This document shows, in pieces, positions 37,707 to 41,159 of a stretch of 64,000 nucleotides of DNA; position 1 is the stretch's first letter, and every line of letters begins with the position of its first letter. The position numbers were made by a program, and so were the translations under genes. The DNA is from Rattus norvegicus (Eukaryota; Chordata; Mammalia; Rodentia; Muridae): contig NC_086022.1 in assembly GCF_036323735.1 (NCBI RefSeq), forward strand, positions 64,848,702 through 64,912,701, read 5' to 3'. The notes under the pieces are model-generated. The model made no database searches. It worked only from the letters and a program-made list of their open reading frames with translations, and was not told the origin of the DNA.

Positions 37707-39102
37707 GAGAAAGTGTCTTTGTATATGTATGTGTGCCATGTGTGTGCCTGACACCTTGGTAGGCCACAGGTGGGTGTCAGATCCCCTGGAGCTGGAGTTA
37801 GAGGTAGCTGTGAGCTGCCTGACACGGGTATTAGAAATGGAATCCTGCTTCTCTGTAAGGGGAGCAAGTGTCCCTAGCATAGTGTCTCTAGCCTGGCACT
37901 CACTCTTTTTTTTTTTTTCCCGGAGCTGGGGACCGAACCCAGGGCCTTGCACTTGCTAGGCAAGCGCTTTACCACTGAGCTAAATCCCCAACCCCCTGGC
38001 ACTCACTCTTAACCAAATAAAATAAAGATTTATTTTATGTATGCGTTTTGCTTGCACGTATGTCTGTGCACACGTGTGTGCCTGCTGCCCACAGAAGTCA
38101 GGAAAGTGCATGAGGACCCCTGGGACTGAAGTTTTACAGGTGGTTGTGAGCTGCCATGTGGGTGCTGGGAAATGAGCCCAGGTCTTCTGGAAGAGATCCT
38201 CTCAACCACTGAGCCATCTTTCAAGCCCCTTAACAACTTTTGGTATGACCTTTAGAAGCTTTTTTTTTTTTTTTTTTCGGAGCTGGGGACCAAACCCAGG
38301 GCCTTGCGCTTCCTAGGCAAGTGCTCTACCACTGAGCTAAATCCCCAACCCCAGAAGCTATTTTTTTATATGTATGTCATTATCTCAGCATCAACAGTTG
38401 TTGCTATTTAAGAAATATCTTTAATTTATATACATTTGTACAGGAATTAAAATGACAAGAAAACATTCTGATGTAGAAATATAAATTTTAATGAATTTGG
38501 TACACATTACAAAAACCTGATAGTATTTACATTAGAAAGTGCCTTTTGTAGGTGTAAGTGTGGGTAAGGTGAGTGGGGGCAGCGGTGGTGCTGGGTTTTA
38601 GTGAAACCCAAGGCCTTGCACATGCTAGGCAGATAGATACTCTGCCTCTGAACTCAGCTTACTGTGTGTGAGAGAGGCTGCATTACTGGGTGTCCCAGGG
38701 TGGGCGGTACCCAAGAGGGTCTTTCCCCTTCTCTGAGGAGAAGGGGAGGGGGGTGGTAGGGGAGGAGTTTATAAAAGGAGGACTGGGAGGAGAGGAGGGA
38801 CAGGTGGGGTGTGACAATTGGGATGTAAAGTGAATAAATAGATTTTAAAAAGATTATAGAAAAAAGAATAGTGTAGCTGTTGTGAATCAGGAGACAGAAT
38901 GCGATGCCTGGAATCAGTGCTAACAGAGGGGTATCTCTGCTGCCTCCAGCTGCAGTCTGATGCCATCAACGCTTTTGGAGAATCACTGCAAAAGAAACTG
39001 CTTGACATCGAAGGGTTGTATTCAAAAGTTCGATCCCGCTATAGCTTCATACAGGCTCTTGTCAGACGTATCCGTGGTCTGCTGAGGATATCAAGGAACT
39101 GA
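2029..39102 (+). CDS. Nup205: Nup205 (nucleoporin 205), 3' part of the gene: 28 coding exons to the stop codon
   Basis: Joining the 28 exons listed below gives one open frame of 1250 codons plus stop with every splice phase consistent. The encoded protein matches the C-terminal two thirds of vertebrate NUP205 (about 2012 residues in human, from memory) and ends with the family's typical Arg-rich tail, RGLLRISRN. NUP205 is an all-helical alpha-solenoid scaffold of the nuclear pore inner ring. It binds NUP93 and NUP35 and is paralogous to NUP188; the yeast counterpart is Nup192. No membrane segment or signal peptide is expected or seen. The 5' exons and promoter lie upstream of the window; bases 1-2028 are intron. 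All introns have GT-AG ends, and one (36180-36595) carries U12-type signals. The 3' UTR is short, about 190 bases. Exon numbers 16-43 below are inferred by assuming 43 exons as in human. Confidence 0.97.
2642..2779 (+). CDS. Nup205: Nup205 exon 17
   Basis: The acceptor is gtactgtttag and the donor is ctg|gtatgt. It is 138 bases long and keeps phase 1. It encodes GEEIIAYKPPGFSLMYHLL and onward, as in NUP205. The following intron (2780-4290) contains a MIR, a B3 SINE and a URR1 DNA transposon. Confidence 0.95.
3080..3316 (+). repeat. MIR SINE
   Basis: The right half has gggtttgaacctagacag and ccagagctcgtgtttcttac, followed by a CTGTATTGCCTC end, typical of MIR. Confidence 0.75.
3494..3716 (-). 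repeat. B2/B3 SINE
   Basis: It reads in reverse: tcttaaccactgggccatg at the 3' side, with cagaacccagattctcctc and the tail-side tttattttatgtatgtg. Confidence 0.85.
3905..4095. mobile_element. URR1-type nonautonomous hAT-Charlie DNA transposon
   Basis: The sequence has the URR1 signatures gcatatcagatatttacatt, caaaattacagttttgaagt and aaaataactttatggttg, and ends ggctgagaactgctac, like a decayed hAT terminal repeat. No transposase frame is present. Confidence 0.75.
4291..4480 (+). CDS. Nup205: Nup205 exon 18
   Basis: The acceptor is ggggttacag and the donor is cag|gtgagt. It encodes the HLEKAVQHCLALLNLTLQ helix region and ends two bases into an Arg codon. The following intron (4481-6103) contains a B1, a TG microsatellite, a rodent interspersed repeat and a B3. 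Confidence 0.95.
4588..4736 (-). repeat. B1 SINE
   Basis: It contains gagacacagtttctctgtgt, ccaggctggctttgaactca and cctcctgagtgctgggag in reverse orientation. Confidence 0.9.
4933..5094 (+). repeat. (TG)n microsatellite
   Basis: This is about 160 bases of TG repeats interrupted by TA and A substitutions; the 3' third is pure TG. Open frames here on either strand (Val/Cys or Thr/His runs) are artefacts. Confidence 0.97.
5197..5590 (+). repeat. Rodent interspersed repeat with the core 'gctgtgataaaacaatgtgacc' region, copy 1 of 7
   Basis: It begins tgtctcagttatggtttaaa and ends ttgacatgaaattagccagc. The same module recurs six more times in this window. It is a common rodent medium-reiteration repeat, but I cannot name the family with certainty. 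Confidence 0.7.
5812..6031 (-). repeat. B3 SINE
   Basis: It contains gccaaacccaaggtccttt and cacaagccatctctcaagcc in reverse orientation, with a CA-containing middle. Confidence 0.8.
6104..6224 (+). CDS. Nup205: Nup205 exon 19
   Basis: The acceptor is tcttctgaag and the donor is cag|gtaact. It encodes YLYHGNSNPELAFESAKILC and ends in phase 0 at HDQ. The following intron (6225-7713) contains a B3 fragment and two B1 copies. Confidence 0.95.
6905..7055 (-). repeat. B3-like SINE fragment
   Basis: It contains gtgggtcagaggacagcct, gagtcagtttgatctttta and tttagcaatctccctggcc, resembling the reverse of B3. Confidence 0.6.
7240..7352 (-). repeat. B1-like SINE, decayed
   Basis: It contains gctatgtgatctagactgg and aagtgctgggttacaggtat in reverse orientation. 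Confidence 0.7.
7424..7575 (-). repeat. B1 SINE
   Basis: It contains gaggcagagtctcattatgt, cccaggggctgggattgaag and a T-rich head. Confidence 0.85.
7714..7795 (+). CDS. Nup205: Nup205 exon 20
   Basis: The acceptor is tgacttcag and the donor is agg|gtatgg. It encodes NVSQKLMAGFVECLD and an acidic stretch, EDTEEF. The short following intron (7796-8038) has no recognised repeat. Confidence 0.93.
8039..8203 (+). CDS. Nup205: Nup205 exon 21
   Basis: The acceptor is ctgtatttag and the donor is cag|gtaaag. It encodes SELEKKLAAIRHETRIHILN and onward. The following intron (8204-8521) has nothing recognised. Confidence 0.95.
8522..8646 (+). CDS. Nup205: Nup205 exon 22
   Basis: The acceptor is ttccatgtag and the donor is cag|gtacga. 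It encodes VLGCPRTCLHAILNILEKG and ends in phase 0 at ELCYQ. The following 3 kb intron (8647-11640) holds a possible LTR-like stretch, a rodent interspersed repeat, B2 and B1 copies, and otherwise unassigned sequence. Confidence 0.95.
9180..9475. repeat. Possible LTR-like rodent repeat, unassigned
   Basis: The stretch has cattggctgctggctctttattgacc-like and agcagggatctgcagcg-like segments that resemble rodent retroviral LTR-type sequence. No clear ends are visible, so the call is weak. Confidence 0.3.
10055..10378 (+). repeat. Rodent interspersed repeat, copy 2 of 7
   Basis: The module starts at tgtcttagtgtttcactgct and runs through gaagaggcaccacgactaag, gggaagcatggcactgt and ttctacatcttgttccaaag. 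Confidence 0.7.
10447..10630 (-). repeat. B2 SINE
   Basis: It contains aaagatttattatctataag, gtagctgtcttcagacacac and ccatgtggttgctgtgattt in reverse orientation. Confidence 0.92.
10637..10722 (-). repeat. Partial B1 with (TTG)n head
   Basis: A TTG run of eight units is followed by gagacagcatttctctgtg and gctggcctcaaactt. Confidence 0.75.
11140..11268 (-). repeat. B1-like SINE
   Basis: It contains gagagtcttgctgtgtaacc, taggctggccttgaattcat and tctggggttataggcatgtc. Confidence 0.8.
11337..11519 (+). repeat. B2 SINE
   Basis: It contains gctagagaggtggctcagcc, attaagagcactggctgctc and gatggtggctcacaaccatc, with a tail of acataaataaataagtcttt. Confidence 0.93.
11641..11755 (+). CDS. Nup205: Nup205 exon 23
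   Basis: The acceptor is atttcattag and the donor is aag|gtagga. It encodes VIYQLCACSDTSGPTMRYLR, a well conserved NUP205 segment. The following 3.2 kb intron (11756-14999) holds B1/B3 pieces and one rodent interspersed repeat. Confidence 0.95.
11878..11926 (-). repeat. B1 fragment
   Basis: Only the ggctgggattacaggcttat end of a reversed B1 is left. Confidence 0.6.
12395..12590 (-). repeat. B3-like SINE, decayed, with TG-rich tail side
   Basis: A TG-rich stretch is followed by gatggtcagagcagcttctc and tgctgagacatctcacttgc, resembling the reverse of B3. Confidence 0.55.
12848..12935 (-). repeat. Partial B1 SINE
   Basis: A TTTG run leads into gagccagggtctctgtgcag and ctggctgtcctggactcact. 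Confidence 0.7.
13062..13280 (-). repeat. B3 fragment followed by B1 fragment
   Basis: It contains gaggttgaaggacaactttc and ggagttggttctctcctttt (B3-like), then cctcctgagtagctggacc (B1-like). Confidence 0.5.
13564..13940 (+). repeat. Rodent interspersed repeat, copy 3 of 7
   Basis: It contains gtttctgttgctgtgataaa, gaggaaagggtttattttat and ctaattaagaaaatacctca. Confidence 0.7.
14041..14163 (+). repeat. B1-like SINE
   Basis: It contains tcatacatgcctgtaatta, cagttgggaggctaaggtag and an A-rich tail. Confidence 0.75.
14184..14396 (-). repeat. B3 SINE
   Basis: It contains tgaaagatttatttttaaat, gcctgcagaagcctggga and atggagccatctctcaatcc in reverse orientation. Confidence 0.85.
14640..14790 (-). 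repeat. B1 SINE
   Basis: It contains ggagacaatgtctcactatg, gctagcctggaattcacag and tgggtttaaaggcatgtacc. Confidence 0.88.
15000..15149 (+). CDS. Nup205: Nup205 exon 24
   Basis: The acceptor is ttaaattctag and the donor is ctg|gtgagc. It encodes EYEISMLNQMSWLMKTASIE and onward to KPYS. The following intron (15150-15637, 488 bases) shows no recognisable repeat. Confidence 0.95.
15638..15709 (+). CDS. Nup205: Nup205 exon 25
   Basis: This is a small 72-base exon. The acceptor is tgctccaacag and the donor is aag|gtgagg. It encodes DGEGGMEDENRSVSGFLHFD, an acidic and probably flexible segment. The following intron (15710-16013) has nothing recognised. Confidence 0.93.
16014..16171 (+). CDS. Nup205: Nup205 exon 26
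   Basis: The acceptor is cttgtttctag and the donor is aag|gtgagg. It encodes VRRKILSILDSIDFSQEIPE and onward to QTVCNVK. The following intron (16172-16677) has no recognised repeat. Confidence 0.95.
16678..16758 (+). CDS. Nup205: Nup205 exon 27
   Basis: This 81-base exon is in phase 0 on both sides. The acceptor is aattatttag and the donor is gag|gtaagc. It encodes LLHRVLVAEVNALQGMAAIG. The following intron (16759-17296) holds a B3-type SINE ending in a CA microsatellite. Confidence 0.95.
16876..17066 (+). repeat. B3-type SINE
   Basis: It contains gggctggtgaaatgactcag, taaaggcacttgctgccaag and ttgatcttcagaacccacag. It runs directly into a CA microsatellite. Confidence 0.82.
17066..17116 (+). 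repeat. (CA)n microsatellite at the SINE tail
   Basis: This is a pure CA run of about 25 units. Confidence 0.97.
17297..17488 (+). CDS. Nup205: Nup205 exon 28
   Basis: The acceptor is tggctttag and the donor is aag|gtgatt. It is 192 bases long and in phase 0 on both sides. It encodes EISTILQYVVGRNKLLQCLH and onward to QDVHDK. The following intron (17489-18667) holds a rodent interspersed repeat and two adjacent B1 copies. Confidence 0.95.
17738..18070 (+). repeat. Rodent interspersed repeat, copy 4 of 7
   Basis: It contains tagggtttccagtgctgtga, agagacaccatgaccaaggc and gagttctacatcttgatcca. Confidence 0.75.
18240..18390 (-). repeat. B1 SINE
   Basis: It contains gggacagggtttcatggtat and cacagtgatctgcttgtctc. 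Confidence 0.85.
18392..18560 (-). repeat. B1 SINE, second of a tandem pair
   Basis: It contains agggtttctttgtgtgtatc, ctgactgtcctggaactcat and ctgcctctgcctcccaagtg. It lies next to the previous B1 in the same orientation. Confidence 0.88.
18668..18935 (+). CDS. Nup205: Nup205 exon 29 (largest in window)
   Basis: The acceptor is gtactttaag and the donor is cag|gttttc. At 268 bases it encodes VLDDEAAQELMPVVAGAVFT and onward. It includes a variable loop where the rat residues (around SAPAAESQPV) differ from the human ones I recall. The next intron (18936-19026) is only 91 bases long. Confidence 0.95.
19027..19125 (+). CDS. Nup205: Nup205 exon 30
   Basis: The acceptor is tctgtctctag and the donor is ctg|gtaaag. 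It encodes GGFQRVRTHLYGSLLYYLQI. A minus-oriented ID SINE begins about 25 bases after its donor. The rest of the following intron (19126-21601) holds a B2, a B3 and a B1. Confidence 0.95.
19151..19247 (-). repeat. ID SINE, near consensus
   Basis: A poly-T is followed by cggagctggggaccgaaccc, agggccttgtgcttgctagg and caagcgctctaccactgagc. This is the BC1/tRNA-Ala-derived ID element that is very abundant in rat. It starts about 25 bases after the exon 30 donor. Confidence 0.95.
19826..19999 (+). repeat. B2/B3 SINE
   Basis: It contains gacatggctcagcggttaag and aacacttgctgctcttacag, with a decayed 3' half. Confidence 0.82.
20455..20665 (-). repeat. B3 SINE
   Basis: It contains cagatcccttggaactggag, gtcgtgagctgccatgcaga and gtgctcttaagcactgagcc. 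Confidence 0.85.
20858..21045 (+). repeat. B1 SINE
   Basis: It contains gactgaggcaggcagatctc and cagaaaccctgccatgaaaa and has an A-rich tail. Confidence 0.85.
21602..21750 (+). CDS. Nup205: Nup205 exon 31
   Basis: The acceptor is aatccctgtag and the donor is agg|gtaaaa. It encodes KKTMWERLTAPEDVFSKLQR and onward to GHEIGR. The following intron (21751-22978) holds a CGT/CAT microsatellite, a short L1-like piece and a B2/B3. Confidence 0.95.
22229..22275 (+). repeat. CGT/CAT trinucleotide microsatellite
   Basis: Interspersed CGT and CAT triplets are followed by a reversed L1-like end (about 22276-22330: tcctcccagtctaccctcca). Confidence 0.85.
22480..22685 (+). repeat. B2/B3 SINE, decayed
   Basis: It contains gagttggctcggcagtttag and agtgcttactgttcttggca, with B3-like spacing to the tail. 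Confidence 0.65.
22979..23170 (+). CDS. Nup205: Nup205 exon 32
   Basis: The acceptor is cttctgtag and the donor is atg|gtaagg. It encodes MLALALLDRIVSVDKQQQWL and onward, in phase 0 on both sides. The next intron (23171-23889) shows no recognised repeat. Confidence 0.96.
23890..24011 (+). CDS. Nup205: Nup205 exon 33
   Basis: The acceptor is aactttgtag and the donor is tag|gtaagt. It encodes AFLTRVAKLQQGSLELLRSG and ends two bases into a Ser codon. The following intron (24012-25094) holds a B1 and a B3 fragment. Confidence 0.94.
24310..24412 (+). repeat. B1 SINE
   Basis: It contains cagcagttgggaggctgagg and gtgagttcaaggctagcctg. Confidence 0.85.
24485..24640 (-). repeat. B3-like SINE, decayed
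   Basis: It contains gtaggtcagacaacaacttt, tgggagttgcttccttcctt and a GGCAAG segment near the end. Confidence 0.6.
25095..25233 (+). CDS. Nup205: Nup205 exon 34
   Basis: The acceptor is gaaatcaag, a weak pyrimidine tract preceded by A-rich sequence, and the donor is cag|gtaaga. The split Ser codon is restored, followed by MFGMRDPPIFIPTPVDRYRQ. The following 2.3 kb intron (25234-27535) holds a rodent interspersed repeat, B1 copies with a GGA tract, and an ID-like element. Confidence 0.94.
25570..25877 (+). repeat. Rodent interspersed repeat, copy 5 of 7 (variant)
   Basis: It contains tgtcttagttacttttctac, acacaccatgaccaaggtca and gttccaccaactggggacta and ends attcaaaccaacata. Confidence 0.7.
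25898..26008 (+). repeat. B1-like SINE
   Basis: It contains tagtataatggcgcacatac, agggagcctgaggctacagg and an A-rich tail. Confidence 0.75.
26012..26220 (+). repeat. B1-like SINE interrupted by a (GGA)n tract
   Basis: The B1-like ends aaattaggcatggctgaaca and gcctgacatggctgtgtgg flank about 100 bases of GGA/GAA purine repeat (26067-26170). Confidence 0.6.
26752..26828 (+). repeat. ID-like SINE, older copy
   Basis: It contains gagatttgggcttagcagc, agagtgctttctttagcg and tgggtttgatcccagcacaa. Confidence 0.65.
27536..27662 (+). CDS. Nup205: Nup205 exon 35
   Basis: The acceptor is ggctgtttag and the donor is ctg|gtgagt. It encodes VLQFLVSHSDTIQAILRCQD and onward. The following intron (27663-29768) holds a MIR, CT and TCC tracts and a B3. 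Confidence 0.95.
28440..28612 (+). repeat. MIR SINE
   Basis: It contains cacatttacaggtgagggaa and ctgaagcacagaatggttaa, the conserved MIR core. Confidence 0.8.
29036..29092 (+). repeat. (CT)n microsatellite
   Basis: This is a pure CT run of about 28 units. Confidence 0.97.
29114..29183 (+). repeat. (TCC)n-type pyrimidine tract
   Basis: Imperfect TCC/TTCC repeats lie just downstream of the CT run. Confidence 0.9.
29285..29525 (-). repeat. B3 SINE
   Basis: It contains taagccaccatgtgggtgct, gatatgaaccgtggtcctct and agccatttctctagcccc. Confidence 0.85.
29769..29845 (+). CDS. Nup205: Nup205 exon 36
   Basis: The acceptor is acatttcatag and the donor is cag|gtaact. This 77-base exon encodes MLNELDVDVNEGSLMELQGH. 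The following intron (29846-31838) holds B1, B2, partial B1 and B3 copies. Confidence 0.95.
30036..30180 (-). repeat. B1-like SINE, decayed
   Basis: It contains aagttggccttgaacttgca and gtgctggaattataggcatg. Confidence 0.75.
30218..30441 (-). repeat. B2 SINE with long poly-T/(CTTTTT) head
   Basis: It contains aagatttatttattatagat, gtcttcagacacaccagaag, gttgctgggaattgaactca and actaagccatctctccagtc. Confidence 0.95.
30500..30585 (-). repeat. Partial B1 SINE
   Basis: It contains tttgaggcagggtctcacgt and ctggccttgaactcttgact. Confidence 0.7.
31205..31350 (-). repeat. B3-like SINE
   Basis: It contains cttagaggtcagagactaac, ctggggtcaaatccatatc and atcaggcttggc. Confidence 0.7.
31839..31967 (+). 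CDS. Nup205: Nup205 exon 37
   Basis: The acceptor is ttctctttag and the donor is cag|gtaaga. It encodes RQCLGLLSRFGGSDRLRQFK followed by a highly charged stretch. The next intron (31968-32141) is 174 bases long with nothing recognised. Confidence 0.95.
32142..32268 (+). CDS. Nup205: Nup205 exon 38
   Basis: The acceptor is ttccatcgtag and the donor is aag|gtgagc. It encodes ICANVMEYCHSFMQQNSPNL and onward. The following 2.9 kb intron (32269-35166) holds a B2, an ID-like element, an L1 3' fragment and a B3; 32269-33350 is unassigned. Confidence 0.95.
33355..33520 (+). repeat. B2/B3 SINE
   Basis: It contains ggggctggagaggaggctca and ends catataaaataaatcttta. Confidence 0.85.
33590..33665 (-). 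repeat. ID/B4-like SINE, decayed
   Basis: It contains gctaggggtcaaacccagga and cttcatgcataccagcaagc. Confidence 0.6.
34341..34690 (-). mobile_element. LINE-1 3' end fragment
   Basis: The reversed L1 tail has ttacatcctgatcacaaccc, tccactgaggcc-like and gccagacaaaacagcccag segments and runs into the end of ORF2-like sequence. It is truncated and noncoding. Confidence 0.7.
34700..34912 (-). repeat. B3 SINE
   Basis: It contains gccaggagagggcatcagat, ctaccatgtgggtgctagga and aagccttctctccagcccc. Confidence 0.88.
35167..35333 (+). CDS. Nup205: Nup205 exon 39
   Basis: The acceptor is ttacctattag and the donor is gag|gtatga. It encodes DTQVPVVPYWRLPGLGIIIY and onward. The following intron (35334-36055, 722 bases) shows no recognised repeat. 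Confidence 0.96.
36056..36179 (+). CDS. Nup205: Nup205 exon 40 (5' side of a U12-type intron)
   Basis: The acceptor is ctccttag. The exon ends ctctt|gtatcctt, which is the U12-type donor consensus. It encodes LCQSVMPAGIDKISTAQKCV and onward to SLCS, leaving one base for the next codon. No classical U2 donor in this neighbourhood would keep the frame into the next exon. Confidence 0.93.
36180..36595 (+). other. Nup205: U12-type (minor spliceosome) intron of Nup205, GT-AG subtype
   Basis: The first eight bases, GTATCCTT, match the U12-type donor consensus exactly. Near the 3' end, TTCTTTAAT (36575-36583) matches 7 of 9 positions of the branch-site consensus TTCCTTAAC. Its candidate branch A (36582) is 13 bases from the final AG at 36594-36595, within the narrow U12 spacing. 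The intron is in phase 1. The reading frame across it is fixed by the NUP205 protein on both sides. All other Nup205 introns in the window have ordinary U2-type donors. Confidence 0.85.
36596..36724 (+). CDS. Nup205: Nup205 exon 41
   Basis: The acceptor is gaactcccag with only a short pyrimidine run, as in U12-type introns. The donor is cagg|gtgagc. It encodes IIETCLFILWRHLEYYLLHC and onward to RRLQ. The following intron (36725-37479) holds a CCCGT/CCCTT pentanucleotide array. Confidence 0.93.
36802..36957 (+). repeat. Pentanucleotide array (GTCCC)6 then (TTCCC)n
   Basis: Six perfect GTCCC units (36802-36831) are followed by about 25 TTCCC-type units with interruptions. Open frames on both strands (Pro/Ser or Gly/Lys/Glu runs) are artefacts of the repeat. 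Confidence 0.97.
37480..37541 (+). CDS. Nup205: Nup205 exon 42
   Basis: The acceptor is ccttttcctcag and the donor is cag|gtaagg. This 62-base exon encodes EPNLDFSRSGLAQVNQHDID. Human NUP205, as I remember it, carries about five more residues at the start of this exon, so the acceptor appears shifted 3' in rat. The following intron (37542-38949) is dense with SINEs. Confidence 0.88.
37646..37705 (+). repeat. (AC)n(AT)n microsatellite
   Basis: About 25 AC units are followed by a short AT run. Confidence 0.95.
37706..37892 (-). repeat. B3 SINE
   Basis: It contains gtcagatcccctggagctgg and gaggtagctgtgagctgcct. Confidence 0.82.
37903..37996 (-). repeat. ID SINE, near consensus
   Basis: A poly-T is followed by cggagctggggaccgaaccc and ggcaagcgctttaccactga. 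Confidence 0.95.
38020..38228 (-). repeat. B3 SINE
   Basis: It contains aaagatttattttatgtatg, gtgagctgccatgtgggtgc and cactgagccatctttcaagc. Confidence 0.9.
38259..38352 (-). repeat. ID SINE, near consensus
   Basis: A poly-T is followed by cggagctggggaccaaaccc and ggcaagtgctctaccactga. Confidence 0.95.
38588..38662 (-). repeat. Older ID-like SINE
   Basis: It contains gaaacccaaggccttgcaca and atgctaggcagatagatac. Confidence 0.6.
38690..38865 (+). mobile_element. LINE-1 3' end fragment
   Basis: The tail has ggaggactgggaggagagga, gggatgtaaagtgaataaat and an A-rich end, as in rodent L1. It ends about 85 bases before the last Nup205 exon. Confidence 0.8.
38950..39102 (+). CDS. Nup205: Nup205 exon 43, terminal coding exon with stop
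   Basis: The acceptor is gctgcctccag. It encodes LQSDAINAFGESLQKKLLDI and ends RGLLRISRN with TGA at 39100-39102. This is the expected NUP205 C-terminus. Confidence 0.97.
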   Translation: MQSDAINAFGESLQKKLLDIEGLYSKVRSRYSFIQALVRRIRGLLRISRN

Positions 39103-39296
39103 GAACTGTGCTTGCTTTCTGATTGGAAGAGATGAACTGAGGAAAACCATCTCTTTTTTTATAGATGACTTTATTTCTAAATTATGACCAGAAGATATTT
39201 TGCTATTTCTTTCTTTATATATGGACATCTTTTCTGTAAACCTCTGCTTCATTTCACCCTCTCTTGTGAACAATAAAATACTTTTTAAAAAATAAC
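39103..39296 (+). other. Nup205: Nup205 3' UTR (approximate 3' end)
   Basis: This is the sequence from the stop codon to just past the AATAAA signal. It is AT-rich and carries no recognised repeat. The cleavage point is estimated from the signal and is not seen directly. Confidence 0.75.
39272..39277 (+). promoter_or_regulatory. Poly(A) signal AATAAA for Nup205
   Basis: A canonical hexamer lies 170 bases after the Nup205 stop codon and is the first such signal downstream of it. Confidence 0.85.
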
Positions 39297-39559
39297 TAAG
39301 CAAGTGTATGTTCAGCCTTTTGAAATTACTGATATTCTTCACATAAAGACGTTTTGATGCCCATGGTTTTCCTGGGGAGAGATTCTAGCAGCAGTTTGTT
39401 TTCAGACATTGTGCGTACTTCACGCCTCTGTGATGCTCAGGGCCTCTGACAGAGTGGGTAATGATCTACAGCCACGCTTGTGCCATGAACAGTCAAACTC
39501 TCCTAGAAGTAGCCTCAGCCTTTCCTGCATTTCAAACCTGTCTTTGTTTCTTTGAAAAT

Positions 39560-40483
39560 ATCCTGAGTGAAGTGACTCAGACCAAAAGGACATGGATGGT
39601 ATATACTCACTAATAAACGGCTATTAGCCAAAATGTACAGAATACCCAGGATACGATCTACGGAACTCAAGAAGATTAACAAGCTGAAGGGCCCAAGTCA
39701 GGATGCTTCAGTCCCACTTGGGAGGGAGAAGAAAGCAATCTCGGGGACAGAGAGAAGGAGGGACCTGGGGAGGAGAGGAGACAGGGAGGGGAAAAGGGGA
39801 ACATGATCAGGGGGATGGGGACAGGAGTGAAGCCATGAGAGCCAGCAGAATGGATGGAAACAGACAACCTCGGGAGGTGGGGGTTGGGGGGGCTCTCTAG
39901 AATATACCACAGACTTGGAAAGTGAGAGACTTAAACGACTCAAAAGGGAGGGATGAAATGCCCAACAGTAGGGAGAGGGAACTATAGAGTCCACCTCCAA
40001 TAGAAAGACAGGGCATCAAGTGAGGGATGGGGTTACCATCCCACAGTCAGAAACTCTGACCCAGAATTATTCCTGTGTGAAAGAACTGCAGGAACAAAAA
40101 TGGAGAAGAGACTAGGGGAAAGGAGGTCCAGTGACAGGCCCAACTTGGGACCCATCTCAGGAGCCTGGCATGGCTGCCTTCTGAGAGGCCCAACAAGCAG
40201 CTGACTGAGACAGAAGCAGATACTTAACCCCAACCTTTGGGGTCCCCTATGGTTGAGTTAGGGAAAGCCTGGAAGAAACTGAGGAGGAAGGAGGGCAACC
40301 CCATAGGAAGACCAGCAGTCTCAACTAACCTGGACCCCCAAGATCTCTCAGATACTAAGCCACCAGCCAGGCAGCATGCACTAGCTGGTAACCACCCCCC
40401 CACCTCCACCCCCCCCCCCCCACACACACACAAGGCAGCATGCACTAGCTGGTAACCACCCCCCCCACCTCCACCCCCTCCCC

Positions 40484-40542
<59 letters not shown>

Positions 40543-40592
40543 GGCAGCATGCACTAGCTGGTAACCACCCCCCCCACCTCCACCCCCTCCCC

Positions 40593-40642
<50 letters not shown>

Positions 40643-40880
40643 GGTCTGCCTGGTCTGGCCTCTGTGAGAGAAGACATACCTAACCCTTTAGAGACTTGAG
40701 GCCCCAGAGGTTAGGGAGGCCTGGTGCGGGTGGAGCTGGGGTGGGAATGTCCTCTTGGACTGGGGTAGACAGGGGGGCTGGGGGGTTGGGGGTGGGTAAC
40801 AACTGGACTATAAAAAGAAAAGAATTGGGACAATTCATCTGCCTATATTCTCATTCATGTGATTGTCACAATGAAAAGAT
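39560..40880 (+). mobile_element. Rat-type LINE-1 3' end and 3' UTR, 5'-truncated
   Basis: It begins in sequence matching the end of L1 ORF2 and the 3' UTR (ggtatatactcactaataaa, gtcccacttgggagggagaa, gagggatggggttaccatcc, aggcagcatgcactagctgg) and ends near the A-rich ataaaaagaaaagaatt. No intact frame is present. A three-unit minisatellite expansion lies inside it. Confidence 0.85.
40369..40640 (+). repeat. Minisatellite within the L1 3' UTR: three units each ending in C-rich and CA tracts
   Basis: The unit ggcagcatgcactagctggt plus an aaccaccccccc tract and a CA run appears at 40371, 40434 and 40543. The CA run grows from 5-6 units in the first copy to about 25-30 in the other two. Confidence 0.92.
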
Positions 40881-41159
40881 TACATAATCACTGAAAAGAT
40901 TACATAATTGCTATTTTTCCTTCCCGCAGCAGCTTTAGCCTCATACATAAGAGGCTGCTGAGAGGGCTGAGGCCTGGTTTACATAGAAGCAGAGCATTAG
41001 TCTTAGTTCCGTGCCATTATGGTTGATGACTTTTGTTTTTAAATCTTTAAACAAAATTTCTATAGCTTTTAAGCATCTTCATTAAAAGACTTGGTCATTG
41101 TTACAGTTTGAAAGTAATTTGCTGCCCACCAGATAAACAACAGCTGTTAGCTAGAAAAC

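Noticed and set aside
40224..40677. Minus-strand open frames of Cys/Val and Gly runs
   Set aside because: They are reading frames of CA and poly-C tracts within an L1 3' UTR.
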